NCBI RefSeq assembly: GCF_904846345.1
Contig: NZ_CAJHAJ010000005.1
Location: 62,001 to 126,000, forward strand
Reading direction: 5' to 3'
DNA length: 64,000 nucleotides
Source of the DNA: Psychrobacter maritimus
GTDB lineage: Bacteria; Pseudomonadota; Gammaproteobacteria; Pseudomonadales; Moraxellaceae
Each line of letters opens with the position of its first letter. Within the stretch, counting starts at the first letter, position 1. Positions 46,987-56,103 of the stretch are shown here, piece after piece. The notes beneath the pieces were generated by a model, which was given only the letters and a program-made list of their open reading frames with translations, had not been told where the DNA came from and searched no databases. A program made the translations under genes and the position numbers.

Positions 46987-47424
46987 TTAAATCAAGCCCA
47001 AGACATGGCGACCAACATAAACCGTCACAATACCAAACAACATAAAGGTCACCGTCGCCGCCATCGAGCGTGGTGACAGTCGCGCATTACCGCAGATACC
47101 ATGTCCGCTGGTGCAGCCTGAACCTAAACGCGTGCCAAAACCGACCAGCAAACCTGCGCTAATTAATAACGGTATAGAAGTACTTACTTCTATCACTGGT
47201 AACGGATTGACCAAACGATATAATAACGGCGAGATAACAAGACCGGCGATAAATAACACCTGCCACATCTCGACACGCTTGGGTTTTAAAAGACTTGAGA
47301 AAATACCACTAATACCCGCAATACGACCAATACCCAATAGCAGAATAACGGTCGCCACCCCTAGCATCAGACCACCTACCAAGGAGATTGGCGTAAATGC
47401 CTGCCAGTCTATTTGTATACTCAT
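46987..47424 (-). CDS. YeeE/YedE-family half-transporter (Sulf_transp type), first of pair
   Basis: A 145-residue membrane protein: LVGGLMLGVATVILLLGIGRIAGISGIFSSLL, a second segment MWQVLFIAGLVISPLLYRL and the signature LVGFGTRLGSGCTSGHGICGNARLSPRSMAATVTFM with conserved cysteines in GCTSGHGICG. These residues line the thiosulfate path in full-length YeeE. It is followed by the partner half. No rhodanese or sulfur dioxygenase gene is adjacent, although such partners are common. Promoter region is very AT-rich, with the palindrome ATTATATAAT at 47484-47493. Confidence 0.92.
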   Translation of the reverse strand: MSIQIDWQAFTPISLVGGLMLGVATVILLLGIGRIAGISGIFSSLLKPKRVEMWQVLFIAGLVISPLLYRLVNPLPVIEVSTSIPLLISAGLLVGFGTRLGSGCTSGHGICGNARLSPRSMAATVTFMLFGIVTVYVGRHVLGLI

Positions 47425-47483
47425 AATGTTTACCTAAGCCAATTTTTATCAAATACAGATTTAAATTCGTTTTATATAAATAC

Positions 47484-47493
47484 ATTATATAAT
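47484..47493. promoter_or_regulatory. AT palindrome upstream of the YeeE pair
   Basis: ATTATATAAT about 60 bp before the first YeeE start, in a very AT-rich tract. It could be an ArsR/BigR-type operator or just a -10 region; the sequence alone does not decide. Confidence 0.25.
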
Positions 47494-47511
47494 AAAATAT
47501 AATAAATAGGT

Positions 47512-47545
47512 AAAAAAATACTGAACCCTCGTTACACAGGCTCAG
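47512..47545 (-). terminator. Intrinsic terminator after the class V aminotransferase
   Basis: CTGAACC (47521-47527) / GGCTCAG (47539-47545) with one G-T pair when read on the minus strand, followed there by a seven-T run (47512-47518). Confidence 0.7.
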
Positions 47546-47612
47546 TATCCTTTTTACTATAAAAACAGCTTAATAAATACAGTCATTATTATAAATATAG
47601 TAATTATTTAAA

Positions 47613-48746
47613 CTATTTCGCCAATACTTCATCAAGCGCTTTTTCAAAACGCTGTACCGCACCGTCGACATCGGTCAATTTATCAAGACCAAATAAACCT
47701 AAGCGGAAGGTTTTAAAGTTATCAGGCTCGCCTACTTTTAACGGTACACCAGCAGCGATTTGCATGCCAGCTTCAGCAAAGGCGCTCCCTTTATGCATAT
47801 CATCACGCTCGGTATAAGCAACCACGACGCCCGGCGCTTCAAAACCTTCTGCCGCAACGCTCTCAATACCTTTAGTAGCTAATACTTCACGGACGCGCTT
47901 ACCAAGCTCCCACTGTGCCGCACATAGTTTATCAAAGCCCACTTCTTTGGCCTCATTAACGGTATCGCGGAACTGACGTAAGCTATCGGTTGGCATCGTT
48001 GCATGGTACGCATGACCGCCATTTTCATAGGCGCGCATGATGTTTAACCACTGTTTTAAATCTAGGCTAAAGCTATCAGACTCGGTGCTGTCTACTTTTT
48101 GCACCGCAGCGTCGCTTAGCATGACCAAACCTGCGCCCGGTGTGCTGCTCCAGCCTTTTTGCGGCGCGCTAATAAGCACGTCAATGCCCAAGTCTTTCAT
48201 ATCGAGCCAGACGCAACCTGAAGCGATACAGTCAATGACTAATAAGCCGCCAACGCTATGAACGGCCTCGGCCAATGCTTTGATATAATCTTCTGATAAA
48301 ATAATACCAGATGAGGTTTCAACGTGCGGAGCAAAAACCATGGCTGGTTTTTCAGCTTTGATTTTAGCAACCGCTTCATCGATAGCAACTGGAAAAAACG
48401 GCTTTGGGGTATCACCCTCTTCACGATTGGCAGTCAATACTGTAGACGACTTGGCAATTTTGCCTTTTTCTAAAATTTGCGTCCAACGATAGCTAAACCA
48501 ACCGTTACGGATAATCAGGCAATCTTCATCATTGGCCAATTGACGCGCCACGGCTTCCATCCCATAAGTACCAGAACCAGGAACGATGGCAACGGCATCA
48601 GCGTTATAGACTGATTTTAAGTCGCTAGATAAGTCGTTCATGACTTGCTGAAAGACTTTTGACATGTGGTTTAGGGCGCGGTCAGTATAGACCACTGAGT
48701 ATTCTAATAAGCCGTTTGGATCAATATCTTGACGTAATGCAGTCAT
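47613..48746 (-). CDS. Class V aminotransferase (alanine-glyoxylate aminotransferase-like)
   Basis: PLP-dependent fold-type I enzyme, 377 residues. Visible: VPGSGTYGMEAVARQLA (PLP phosphate region), VFAPHVETSSGIILS, GGLLVIDCIASGCVWLDM with the PLP-contacting aspartate, and SAPQKGWSSTPGAGLVMLS with the Schiff-base lysine. It belongs with alanine-glyoxylate/serine-pyruvate and 2-aminoethylphosphonate aminotransferases; the substrate pair cannot be fixed from sequence. It stands between hemA and the YeeE genes, with its own terminator. Confidence 0.9.
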   Translation of the reverse strand: MTALRQDIDPNGLLEYSVVYTDRALNHMSKVFQQVMNDLSSDLKSVYNADAVAIVPGSGTYGMEAVARQLANDEDCLIIRNGWFSYRWTQILEKGKIAKSSTVLTANREEGDTPKPFFPVAIDEAVAKIKAEKPAMVFAPHVETSSGIILSEDYIKALAEAVHSVGGLLVIDCIASGCVWLDMKDLGIDVLISAPQKGWSSTPGAGLVMLSDAAVQKVDSTESDSFSLDLKQWLNIMRAYENGGHAYHATMPTDSLRQFRDTVNEAKEVGFDKLCAAQWELGKRVREVLATKGIESVAAEGFEAPGVVVAYTERDDMHKGSAFAEAGMQIAAGVPLKVGEPDNFKTFRLGLFGLDKLTDVDGAVQRFEKALDEVLAK

Positions 48747-48931
48747 AGGACGCTCCTAGTATAATAAGAGAAAATTTGATTACTGGGTTTTGAGTTTTGG
48801 GCATGGTTGAGATTTTGCCACATCACTGATGTTTTTTGCTCTATCGATTATAGGGGGTAATTTAGCAAAAAACCAACCCGTGTTTAGCAAATCATTTAGC
48901 GGCTAGTTAGATGAGTGGTTTGATAAATGGC

Positions 48932-50311
48932 TTAGCGACCGCGATGCGCCTCTTGTAATCCCGACACCACAAAATCTAGCAACTCATTATCGCCTTCACG
49001 GGCCGCTTTACGCATCAGCTTCGATGGCGCATGGGTCAGCGTCTGGGTCAAACGTCGCGACAGTTCAATAAGAATGTCCTCAGGGCTGGCATTATCCTGT
49101 TGCAGCTTAGCAATAGATTCATGCAGCAGCTTATCGACTTGGTCATGGGTGCGCGCGCGATACCGCTGAATATCTTTGCCGACTTGGCGCACTTGAAAGC
49201 GCCGATCCATCTCAACGACCAATTGACTGACGAGCAGCTCAGCATCGACCGCCGCTTGCCTGCGCTGCTCAATATTACCAGCAATCACGTGTTGCAAATC
49301 ATCGACAGAATACAGATAAACATCATCGATACGGCTAATGGTCGAATCAATATCGCGCGGCACCGCCAAGTCAATCATCAGCATCGGCTGATAGCGACGG
49401 CTTTTAAGCGCGCGCAAGGTCATGGTTTTATCAATCAGCACATCCATGCTGCCACTACAGCTACTGACAATATCGGCTTCTGCCAATACTTGCGGCAACT
49501 CTTGCAGCGCTCTCACCTCTATAATGCGATCAGGTCGACGCAATTCAGCGGCCAATGCTTCAGCACGCTCAGGATTACGGTTACAAATAATAACCCGACC
49601 GACCCCAAGCCCTGCAATATGGGTCGCTACCAAGCGATTCATCTCGCCTGCTGCGACGACTAATAAGGTACGACTGGGCAAATCGTCAAATATTTGCGTG
49701 ACCAATTTGGCGGCAGCATAGCTAAGCGATACCGCTTGAGCGCCCACTTGGGTTTCGTTACGCACGCGTTTGGCGGCGGCAAATACCTGATCGACAATCC
49801 AGCCAAGCTGATTGCTTAGGGCTTTTTGATCCTGCGCCAAATGCACAGAGCGCTTGATTTGACCAAGTATCTGCGGCTCACCCAATATCATCGAGTCAAG
49901 ACCAGCGGCGACTCTGAGCCAATGGGTCAATGCATGAGTATCACGGTGCACATAAAGATAAGGGTCAATCTCATCCAACGACAACTGTTTAAAATCCGCC
50001 AGCCATGTTTTTATTTTTAGAATATGGGCGCTGATGGCCGCTGAAGCAGTCTGCACAGCGACTGCATTATTGCTGGCAATAGTAGCAACTTGCGGCTCTA
50101 CTAAATGTGCGCCTGATTCTGGTGCTAATGAAAGCTGCGGGACGAGCGCATAAATCTCAGTACGGTTACAAGTAGAGACAATGACGCTACCATCGGTAAA
50201 GCGCTCTAGCTGTTTAAGGGCGATATTCACATCGTCACCAACAAGCGCCAAGCGCTCTCGTAGAGCGACTGGTGCGGTTTTGTGATTGACCCCAATGACC
50301 ACTAATCTCAT
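48932..50311 (-). CDS. hemA: Glutamyl-tRNA reductase
   Basis: NADPH-dependent reduction of glutamyl-tRNA(Glu) to glutamate-1-semialdehyde, the entry step of C5 tetrapyrrole synthesis. Start MRLVVIGVNHKTAPVALRERLA is canonical. Catalytic Cys is in STCNRTEIYA (about residue 50), the tRNA/substrate domain has HWLRVAAGLDSMILGEPQILGQ, the NADP domain has LLVVAAGEMNRLVATHI and ICNRNPERAEALA, and the C-terminal dimerisation helices end with LMRKAAREGD. 459 residues, slightly longer than E. coli (418) owing to an insert of about 40 residues at ~75-115 (EPQVATIASNN). Divergent from the TPR-lolB-ispE cluster. Confidence 0.98.
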   Translation of the reverse strand: MRLVVIGVNHKTAPVALRERLALVGDDVNIALKQLERFTDGSVIVSTCNRTEIYALVPQLSLAPESGAHLVEPQVATIASNNAVAVQTASAAISAHILKIKTWLADFKQLSLDEIDPYLYVHRDTHALTHWLRVAAGLDSMILGEPQILGQIKRSVHLAQDQKALSNQLGWIVDQVFAAAKRVRNETQVGAQAVSLSYAAAKLVTQIFDDLPSRTLLVVAAGEMNRLVATHIAGLGVGRVIICNRNPERAEALAAELRRPDRIIEVRALQELPQVLAEADIVSSCSGSMDVLIDKTMTLRALKSRRYQPMLMIDLAVPRDIDSTISRIDDVYLYSVDDLQHVIAGNIEQRRQAAVDAELLVSQLVVEMDRRFQVRQVGKDIQRYRARTHDQVDKLLHESIAKLQQDNASPEDILIELSRRLTQTLTHAPSKLMRKAAREGDNELLDFVVSGLQEAHRGR

Positions 50312-50964
50312 TATTGATAGACCATAAATATAACGTTTACCTGCCAGCCAAATGCTCTTAGAATGTTAAGAAATCCTATTCAATCAGCAGTGCTAAAAAA
50401 CAGCTTTTCACAGACAGCGCTTGATAAACTGCCTTTGAAAAAATGTCTTTAATAAACAATGCGCACAATACGCCACGAGAGACACAGTGTGAACGCCTAA
50501 AAAGCGCTTATTATATCATTATTGCCAGCTTTATTTAACAGGCAACGCTTGGCGATGGTATTTGTCTGTATCTGGGCATGGCCGCGATAAATCAACTGCT
50601 ATGACGGCTTTTCAAGTAAATGCTGCTAAATAGATAAGTTTAAAAAACGCTAGTAGCGTTCATCTTGTTTATTAGCAATGACCGGCAGCAATGGCTAGCA
50701 ATGACCGGCGGTGATGATTAGCAATGGCAGGTTCTTCAATAATTGAGTGATTACCGCCAACTTAGGATAATTTAGCAGTTACTTAATCCTCTAAATATTG
50801 CTAATATCTGAGTAACACGGACGCTATTGTTTATCCCCTCAATCTACTCTTATAATGCTAGTGACGGGTTTTCTTCGCAGCTATCTCTAGAATAATAACA
50901 ATAAAATCACCTTGTTATGCTGCAAACGATTTGACGGGTAAATAATGGGTAAACACTGCTAGCT
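50312..50964. other. 653-bp divergent intergenic region, hemA / TPR gene
   Basis: No gene seen. Contains a perfect palindrome AACGCTA-G-TAGCGTT (50646-50660) and, directly after it, a degenerate 23-bp tandem repeat (50672-50731). Promoters for both flanking genes must lie here, but none was clear. Confidence 0.5.
50672..50731. repeat. Degenerate 23-bp tandem repeat
   Basis: Unit 1 at 50672-50694 and unit 2 at 50695-50717, both of the form (T/C)TAGCAATGACCGGC then (A/G)(G/T)(C/G)AATG-like, with a partial third unit TTAGCAATGGCAGG to 50731. Confidence 0.6.
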
Positions 50965-52959
50965 ATGATTTTTTTTGGCTCATCCTTTAGATTGCAACCT
51001 ATGCATCATGATCAGTCTCGCCTGCGCGCTTTATTGCACGCTATTATTGAGCGGCTATGCCAGCGCCATCAGCTAACTTTATCGTTGGCCGTTTGCTTAT
51101 GCCTAGGATTACCTGCCCACGCCAAATACATCAGCCCCTCATTATATATCAGCTCCTATGACATCTCTGCCGTCGTCGCCAGTGATGCCATTACTAATAA
51201 TGTAAATATTAGTGATGTAAACATTAATGAGGCTAGTAGTGAAAATTCTATTAATACTCCTGCTCATAAAACGCTTACCAAGCAATCATTTAATCAACAG
51301 CCACAAACCACTAAAAACGTAGCTAATATCAACAGCCTAGCACCGACAAGCGGCGGACAAGTGACGCTTAGCGAGCCAAGTCTGTACGCGCTTTTAGATG
51401 CAGAGTTTGCCGCAGATCGCGATGATACCGAGCGCGCGCTGACCATCTATAAGCAGCAGTCTTTTAAGCAAGATGCGACCGCAGTATTTGAGCGCGCGCT
51501 AAGCCTATCTTTACGTAATGAGAGCGTTGAGGATTCGCTGCGCTTTGCCAAAACTTGGCAAGACCAAAACCCCGACCATGTGCCCGCGTGGTTCTATGTG
51601 GCGCATTTAGCCTTGCGCGCTCATGATTATGAATTGGCAGGCGAAAGCCTAAATCGTATTTTAAGCTATGATCCGCGTGCCGATCTTAGCGAAATTCTGA
51701 TTGGCATTTATCCCAGTACTGATGAAGACAAACGCGAATTACTTGCTGCCCTGCAACCTATCGATAGTGAGCAGAATGCTTCTTTGTCAGTGTTAAAAGC
51801 CGGTTTGCTGTATCAGTTTAATGAACCTGAGGTTGCCATTGTCCATATCGATCGCGCTTTAGCCCGTCAACCTGATTATGTGCCTTTCATCACCTTAAGA
51901 GCCGATATATTGCGCAAGACTGAGCCATCAGAGGCAGTCATTCATTATATTAGCCAAGCCCGCCTACGTAATCCTGATAGCAAGAGCTTATATTTATATG
52001 AGATTCGCTACTTACTGGATTTAAAACAAAGCGAGCAGGCTTGGCAGCTGTTACTTGACGCCCATGAGCGCTTTGTCGATGATGAAGAAATTACCTTGCT
52101 AGCCGCACTGGTTAGCTTAGACGTTGAAGAATACGCCAGCGCTGACCAACTACTCAATATGTTGGCCAAAAGTCCGGCTTATCTTGACCAAGCCTACTAC
52201 TATCTTGGTATCAGTGCCGAGCGCCAGCAGCGCTTTGAGCAAGCAAAGCACTATCTCAATGGCGTCATGCAAGAGGACTTGGTATTAGAAGCGCGTCGAA
52301 AAGTGGTTTCGTTTGAGCTGCTCAATGATGATGTCGAGGCAGCCATCGCAACTTTAGAGAAGCTGCGTAAAGACTTTAGCGTCTTCGCCCCTGATAGCTT
52401 TGTGATGCAAGCGGATATCTTGTGGCAGCAAAACGAAGCCGATGAAGCGCTACGGTTATTAACGCGCGCCGCTCGCAAATACCCTAATAATGAGATGCTG
52501 CTATTTGCCCGCGTCCAACTCCTTGATGACAAAAACGATTATATCGTTAAGCGTACTTTGCTCAATCACTTGCAAGCGCTTGACCCGACCAATCTCTCCT
52601 ATCAGCTCAGTTACGCGCAGCTATTGCTAGCCAATGAGCGCAGCTCTGAGCAAGGTTTAGCGTTGGCAACGTCTATTATCCAAATCCGTTATGATGACCC
52701 GCGCTATGACAATGAGCTGCACCTGCAAGCACTCAACATACTGGCAGCGGATGCCTTAGCGACCGAGGACTACCAGCAGGTCATCGACTATCTACAAACG
52801 CCGTATGACGTCTTCCCGACCCTACGTTCAGGCACGCTGTTACTACGCGCTTATCAAGGTTTGGGCAATAATGAGAAAGTCGAAGCATTACTGGCAGACT
52901 TACAACAGCGTTTCTCATTTGGGCAGCGCAATATCAACGACCGGATACAGCTTTATTAA
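50965..52959 (+). CDS. TPR-repeat protein, exported, upstream of lolB-ispE
   Basis: A 664-residue protein with an N-terminal signal-like segment (LTLSLAVCLCLGLPAHAKY, cleavage after AHA likely) and a low-complexity Asn/Ser/Thr-rich stretch to about residue 120. From about 130 onward the sequence is an array of TPR-like helix pairs (for example DPVPAWFYVAHLALRAHDYELAGE-type, YYLGISAERQQRFEQAKHYL). TPR proteins in this location (before lolB in Moraxellaceae/Pseudomonas) are often named PA4667-like. The start is uncertain: ATG 50965 or ATG 51001 (MHHDQ). Role in envelope assembly is inferred from the context. Confidence 0.85.
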   Translation: MIFFGSSFRLQPMHHDQSRLRALLHAIIERLCQRHQLTLSLAVCLCLGLPAHAKYISPSLYISSYDISAVVASDAITNNVNISDVNINEASSENSINTPAHKTLTKQSFNQQPQTTKNVANINSLAPTSGGQVTLSEPSLYALLDAEFAADRDDTERALTIYKQQSFKQDATAVFERALSLSLRNESVEDSLRFAKTWQDQNPDHVPAWFYVAHLALRAHDYELAGESLNRILSYDPRADLSEILIGIYPSTDEDKRELLAALQPIDSEQNASLSVLKAGLLYQFNEPEVAIVHIDRALARQPDYVPFITLRADILRKTEPSEAVIHYISQARLRNPDSKSLYLYEIRYLLDLKQSEQAWQLLLDAHERFVDDEEITLLAALVSLDVEEYASADQLLNMLAKSPAYLDQAYYYLGISAERQQRFEQAKHYLNGVMQEDLVLEARRKVVSFELLNDDVEAAIATLEKLRKDFSVFAPDSFVMQADILWQQNEADEALRLLTRAARKYPNNEMLLFARVQLLDDKNDYIVKRTLLNHLQALDPTNLSYQLSYAQLLLANERSSEQGLALATSIIQIRYDDPRYDNELHLQALNILAADALATEDYQQVIDYLQTPYDVFPTLRSGTLLLRAYQGLGNNEKVEALLADLQQRFSFGQRNINDRIQLY

Positions 52960-53182
52960 TACGTTTTTTGCTTAAAACTTATTTAATATTCGTCATAGAA
53001 TGCGCATAAAAATAAAAAAACGCTTGCCATAAAAACTACAAGCCAGTTATAAGAAATGAACAGCCACGCATCAGCGAGTAACAAATAACGCTTAAGCTAA
53101 GCTCTTTTTAAGCTTTTAAATATATGAGCTTCTAAATATCAAAACATTAATTTTGTAGATTTGTCACTTTTGAGGAATAACC

Positions 53183-53806
53183 ATGACCGTATTAAAAAAA
53201 AGCCAGCCAACTAAACTGGCGCTATTCACCGCTTTAACCACCGCTCTTATGATTACCTCTGGCTGCCAGTCATTAAAAACCGCTAATGCTACCAATCAGC
53301 CTATTGGCACGGTACAAGGTCAACCAAAAAAACTTGAGAGCTTTAATATCACGGGCAAAATCGGGGTCACAACCCCTAGTAAGGACAATTCAGGAAACCA
53401 AGGCGGTAGTGCGTTTTATGCATGGGGTCAACAAAATGACCGCTTTGCCATCGAATTGATTGGCGCGCTCGGCATTGGCAAAACCAATATCGAATACAAT
53501 GGTCAGTCGGCGACTTTAGTCAGTGAAAAAACCGGTACTTTAACCGCCGATGACCCTGAAACTTTGCTAAAAAAAGCGACTGGCTGGCAAGCGCCGATTT
53601 CACAAATGCTGTACTGGATATCGGGTCGCCCAGCGCCTTCAGACAGCGCGCCACAGCTTGATGCCCAGAACCGTTTGATTAGCTCAGTGAATGGTGAATG
53701 GCAAGCCAGTTTCACTTATAAGGGCAATGATAAACTGCCAAATAAAATCAGTGCGATGCAGTCACAAGGCAATAAAGTGGTGATGACCATCGATCATCAA
53801 AAATAA
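53183..53806 (+). CDS. lolB: Outer-membrane lipoprotein LolB
   Basis: LolB receives lipoproteins from periplasmic LolA and inserts them in the outer membrane. The signal MTVLKKSQPTKLALFTALTT ends in lipobox TSGC (Cys28). The mature protein has ESFNITGKIGVTTP, GSAFYAWGQQNDRFAIELIGALGIGKTNI (LolB open-barrel strands with the conserved leucine loop region) and LLKKATGWQAPISQMLYWISGRPAP. 207 residues, as expected. GAGGA ribosome site. lolB-ispE spacing is 64 bp, the standard gammaproteobacterial pair. Confidence 0.96.
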   Translation: MTVLKKSQPTKLALFTALTTALMITSGCQSLKTANATNQPIGTVQGQPKKLESFNITGKIGVTTPSKDNSGNQGGSAFYAWGQQNDRFAIELIGALGIGKTNIEYNGQSATLVSEKTGTLTADDPETLLKKATGWQAPISQMLYWISGRPAPSDSAPQLDAQNRLISSVNGEWQASFTYKGNDKLPNKISAMQSQGNKVVMTIDHQK

Positions 53807-53870
53807 TAGCAATACGCAGAAAGCAGAATATATTGTTATCTTTACGAACAATTCATAAAGACATTTATTT

Positions 53871-54827
53871 ATGACTGAACGCACCACAACAACATCGGTT
53901 ATCACGCGCTTATCACCGGCAAAGATTAATTTATTTTTGCATATCACCGGTAAGCGCGTTGATGGCTATCATAATCTGCAAACCGTCTTTCGCCGGCTTG
54001 ACTGGGGCGATTATCTGCATTTCACGCTTGTAGACGACGCAGCATTTTCTATTATAGATAAGACCTTAGACGCTGATAAGCTATGTGACCAACTTCTCAC
54101 GCTGTCTGGTGCCGACACCATAACCAGCAGTATCAACGACAATCTTATCTTTAAAGCCGCCCGTGCATTATTAGCATTTGCCATTCAAGCAAACAGACTA
54201 ACTCAGCAGCTGGCGCCAGTACAAATCACCTTAGATAAACACCTACCGATGGGTGCAGGTTTGGGCGGTGGTTCATCCAACGCTGCGACGACATTATTAG
54301 TCTTAAATGAGATTTGGCAGCTTGATGTTAATCAAAATGAGCTAATAAAAATTGGCGCAAGCATTGGCGCCGATGTGCCGATATTTATCTTTGGGAAAGA
54401 CGCCATTGCCATGGGGATTGGCGAAGAGCTGACAGCCATTAATTTGCCCGAGCAACAGTATTTAGTGTTAACGCCTAATGCGCATGTGAACACTGCTAAG
54501 CTTTTTTCGCATCCACAACTACAACGAGATATCGCCCATCTATCGATTGAAACCATTCAGAGCCAGTCCAATGAATATGTGCAACATTTAAACTCGCCTT
54601 ATCAAAATGTCTTTACGCCAGTAGTCACAAGCCTTGCTCCTGCTGTCGATGAAGCAATATGTTATTTGCAAGGGTTAGAGTCACAAGCATTGGGCACAGC
54701 ACGCATGACCGGCTCTGGTAGCGCGGTGTTTTTGCCATTGGATACGAGTGTTATTGATGATAAGACGCTGTTGGCAAAGTGGGTTGAAGGTGCGCCTTGT
54801 TCAGGATATGTAGTGGGGAGTTTATAA
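53871..54827 (+). CDS. ispE: 4-diphosphocytidyl-2-C-methyl-D-erythritol kinase
   Basis: GHMP kinase of the MEP isoprenoid pathway; phosphorylates CDP-methylerythritol. LSPAKINLFLHITGKRVDGYHNLQTVF at the N-terminus and the ATP loop LPMGAGLGGGSSNAATTLL (about residues 124-143) are diagnostic, followed by GADVPIFIFG, and ARMTGSGSAVFLP near the C-terminus. 318 residues against ~283 in E. coli, with the extra in the middle and near 205-230. Usually followed at once by tRNA-Gln and prs; here an AT-rich unknown gene intervenes. Confidence 0.97.
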   Translation: MTERTTTTSVITRLSPAKINLFLHITGKRVDGYHNLQTVFRRLDWGDYLHFTLVDDAAFSIIDKTLDADKLCDQLLTLSGADTITSSINDNLIFKAARALLAFAIQANRLTQQLAPVQITLDKHLPMGAGLGGGSSNAATTLLVLNEIWQLDVNQNELIKIGASIGADVPIFIFGKDAIAMGIGEELTAINLPEQQYLVLTPNAHVNTAKLFSHPQLQRDIAHLSIETIQSQSNEYVQHLNSPYQNVFTPVVTSLAPAVDEAICYLQGLESQALGTARMTGSGSAVFLPLDTSVIDDKTLLAKWVEGAPCSGYVVGSL

Positions 54828-54904
54828 CTGCGCAATTTTTTATAGATAGGTGAAAAGGTAAAAGCCGCAAATACTATCAAGCCTAAAGCATTTAAGAGCA
54901 AAAT

Positions 54905-55384
54905 ATGATCACTCTCGGAAATACAGAAACTATTGCTTTTAAAATACACGAAATGGAAAAGCCATTCATAGTGATGGATATCATTGTGAACTCAGTAAAC
55001 ATCAGTTATCAAGATAATAATTATTATGCGTTTCCACTTGTTAACAATATTAAGAAAGAAATAGAACTTATTACTGATGGCGAATTTCACCTAAACAAAA
55101 GCTTGATCAATAAACCACTAAGCAAGCTACACCATATTTTTTATGAAACTGAAACTGGAGTGTACGATAGCAATAGTGAAAGAACTAACTTTTTGTTCTA
55201 TGACTTATCTACTAACAAATCTCTATTTTACGTTTACCAAGAAGATGAATGTCTGATATTTTTTGGGAAATTTTTTGATAGTAATAATACTATCACTTCA
55301 AGAATAAAGAAAAGTGAGTTCTTAGCTACATTGCTAAAGCTGTTGCATACAGTTGAGTCTTACGCTACTCCTCGGAACATATAA
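54905..55384 (+). CDS. AT-rich gene of unknown function between ispE and tRNA-Gln
   Basis: A 159-residue acidic protein with no signal peptide (MITLGNTETIAFKIHEM...). It is conspicuously AT-rich and uses rarer codons than ispE or prs, which points to recent acquisition at the ispE-tRNA junction. The N-terminal pattern (M-I-x-LGN-x-E-x-IAF-x-I, then a WLFG-like strand region) vaguely recalls polymorphic-toxin immunity proteins of the Imm42 sort, but this is a weak guess. No toxin gene is adjacent. Ribosome site weak (GAGCAAAAT). Confidence 0.6.
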   Translation: MITLGNTETIAFKIHEMEKPFIVMDIIVNSVNISYQDNNYYAFPLVNNIKKEIELITDGEFHLNKSLINKPLSKLHHIFYETETGVYDSNSERTNFLFYDLSTNKSLFYVYQEDECLIFFGKFFDSNNTITSRIKKSEFLATLLKLLHTVESYATPRNI

Positions 55385-55557
55385 AACTATTTTGGAAATC
55401 CTATACCAGACACACTAGTCTCAAGCTCACTAATATAGCCCCACGAGAGAATATAAGTAAGGCATAAATCCTTATTACCGACTTTCACCATATACCTATC
55501 GAAATCATACCGTCCTTGATGAATTAAGAATAAATACTAGAAAAAGGCACAAATCAC

Positions 55558-55585
55558 TTGCAAATTCTGAAAATTTAATTATAAT
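55558..55585 (+). promoter_or_regulatory. Promoter of the first tRNA-Gln
   Basis: TTGCAA (55558-55563), 16-bp spacer, TATAAT (55580-55585), 13 bp ahead of the tRNA 5' end. Confidence 0.65.
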
Positions 55586-55598
55586 AGGTCGCCTCAAT

Positions 55599-55674
55599 AG
55601 GGGTATAGCCAAGTTGGTAAGGCATCAGGTTTTGATCCTGACATCCGTTGGTTCGAGTCCAGCTACCCCTGCCA
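55599..55674 (+). tRNA. tRNA-Gln (anticodon TTG), copy 1
   Basis: 76 nt including encoded CCA. Acceptor AGGGGTA (55599-55605) pairs with TACCCCT (55664-55670), followed by discriminator G and CCA. The anticodon stem CAGG/CCTG encloses loop TTTTGAT, anticodon TTG (reads CAA). T-loop GGTTCGAGTCC is standard. It lies between ispE and prs, the usual Moraxellaceae place. Confidence 0.97.
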
Positions 55675-55917
55675 TTTTTTAGTACGAAGCGTTTGATATG
55701 CAGTGATCATAGGTGGTTTATAAATAGCCGCTTATCTTATTGACATTGACAACGTTATCCCAGTTTCGGTATAGTTCGCAATGGACACCGCTAGGGAAAA
55801 GTTATGTTGTAGACGGTTTATCCGTTTATAAAATAACGAACAGGTCGTGACGCTATTCTAAGCGTAATTTTATTAAAAGTTGCTATTAGATATCGACGTA
55901 CACAGCCTAGACATTAC

Positions 55918-55993
55918 AGGGGTATAGCCAAGTTGGTAAGGCATCAGGTTTTGATCCTGACATCCGTTGGTTCGAGTCCAGCTACCCCTGCCA
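55918..55993 (+). tRNA. tRNA-Gln (anticodon TTG), copy 2
   Basis: Identical in all 76 positions to copy 1, 319 bp downstream, and likewise ending in GCCATTTTTTA. The intervening 240 bp show no gene and differ from the flank of copy 1, so only the tRNA itself is duplicated. A TATAAT-like box is not obvious directly before it. Confidence 0.97.
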
Positions 55994-56103
55994 TTTTTTA
56001 CTGTAATAGTAGTCATCAATACTTTTCAATACTCTTTTCTTAATTTGAGCAGTTTGACACTGCTTAGCGGTCGCTGCTTGAGTCAATCAATAGGACTTCT
56101 GTC

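Noticed and set aside
49031-49663. Plus-strand open frame of 210 codons inside hemA
   Set aside because: Antisense to a canonical glutamyl-tRNA reductase; composition is that of a codon shadow.
55675-55917. Third tRNA or small gene between the two tRNA-Gln copies
   Set aside because: No cloverleaf-compatible arms or coding frame with ribosome site; the sequence appears to be plain spacer.
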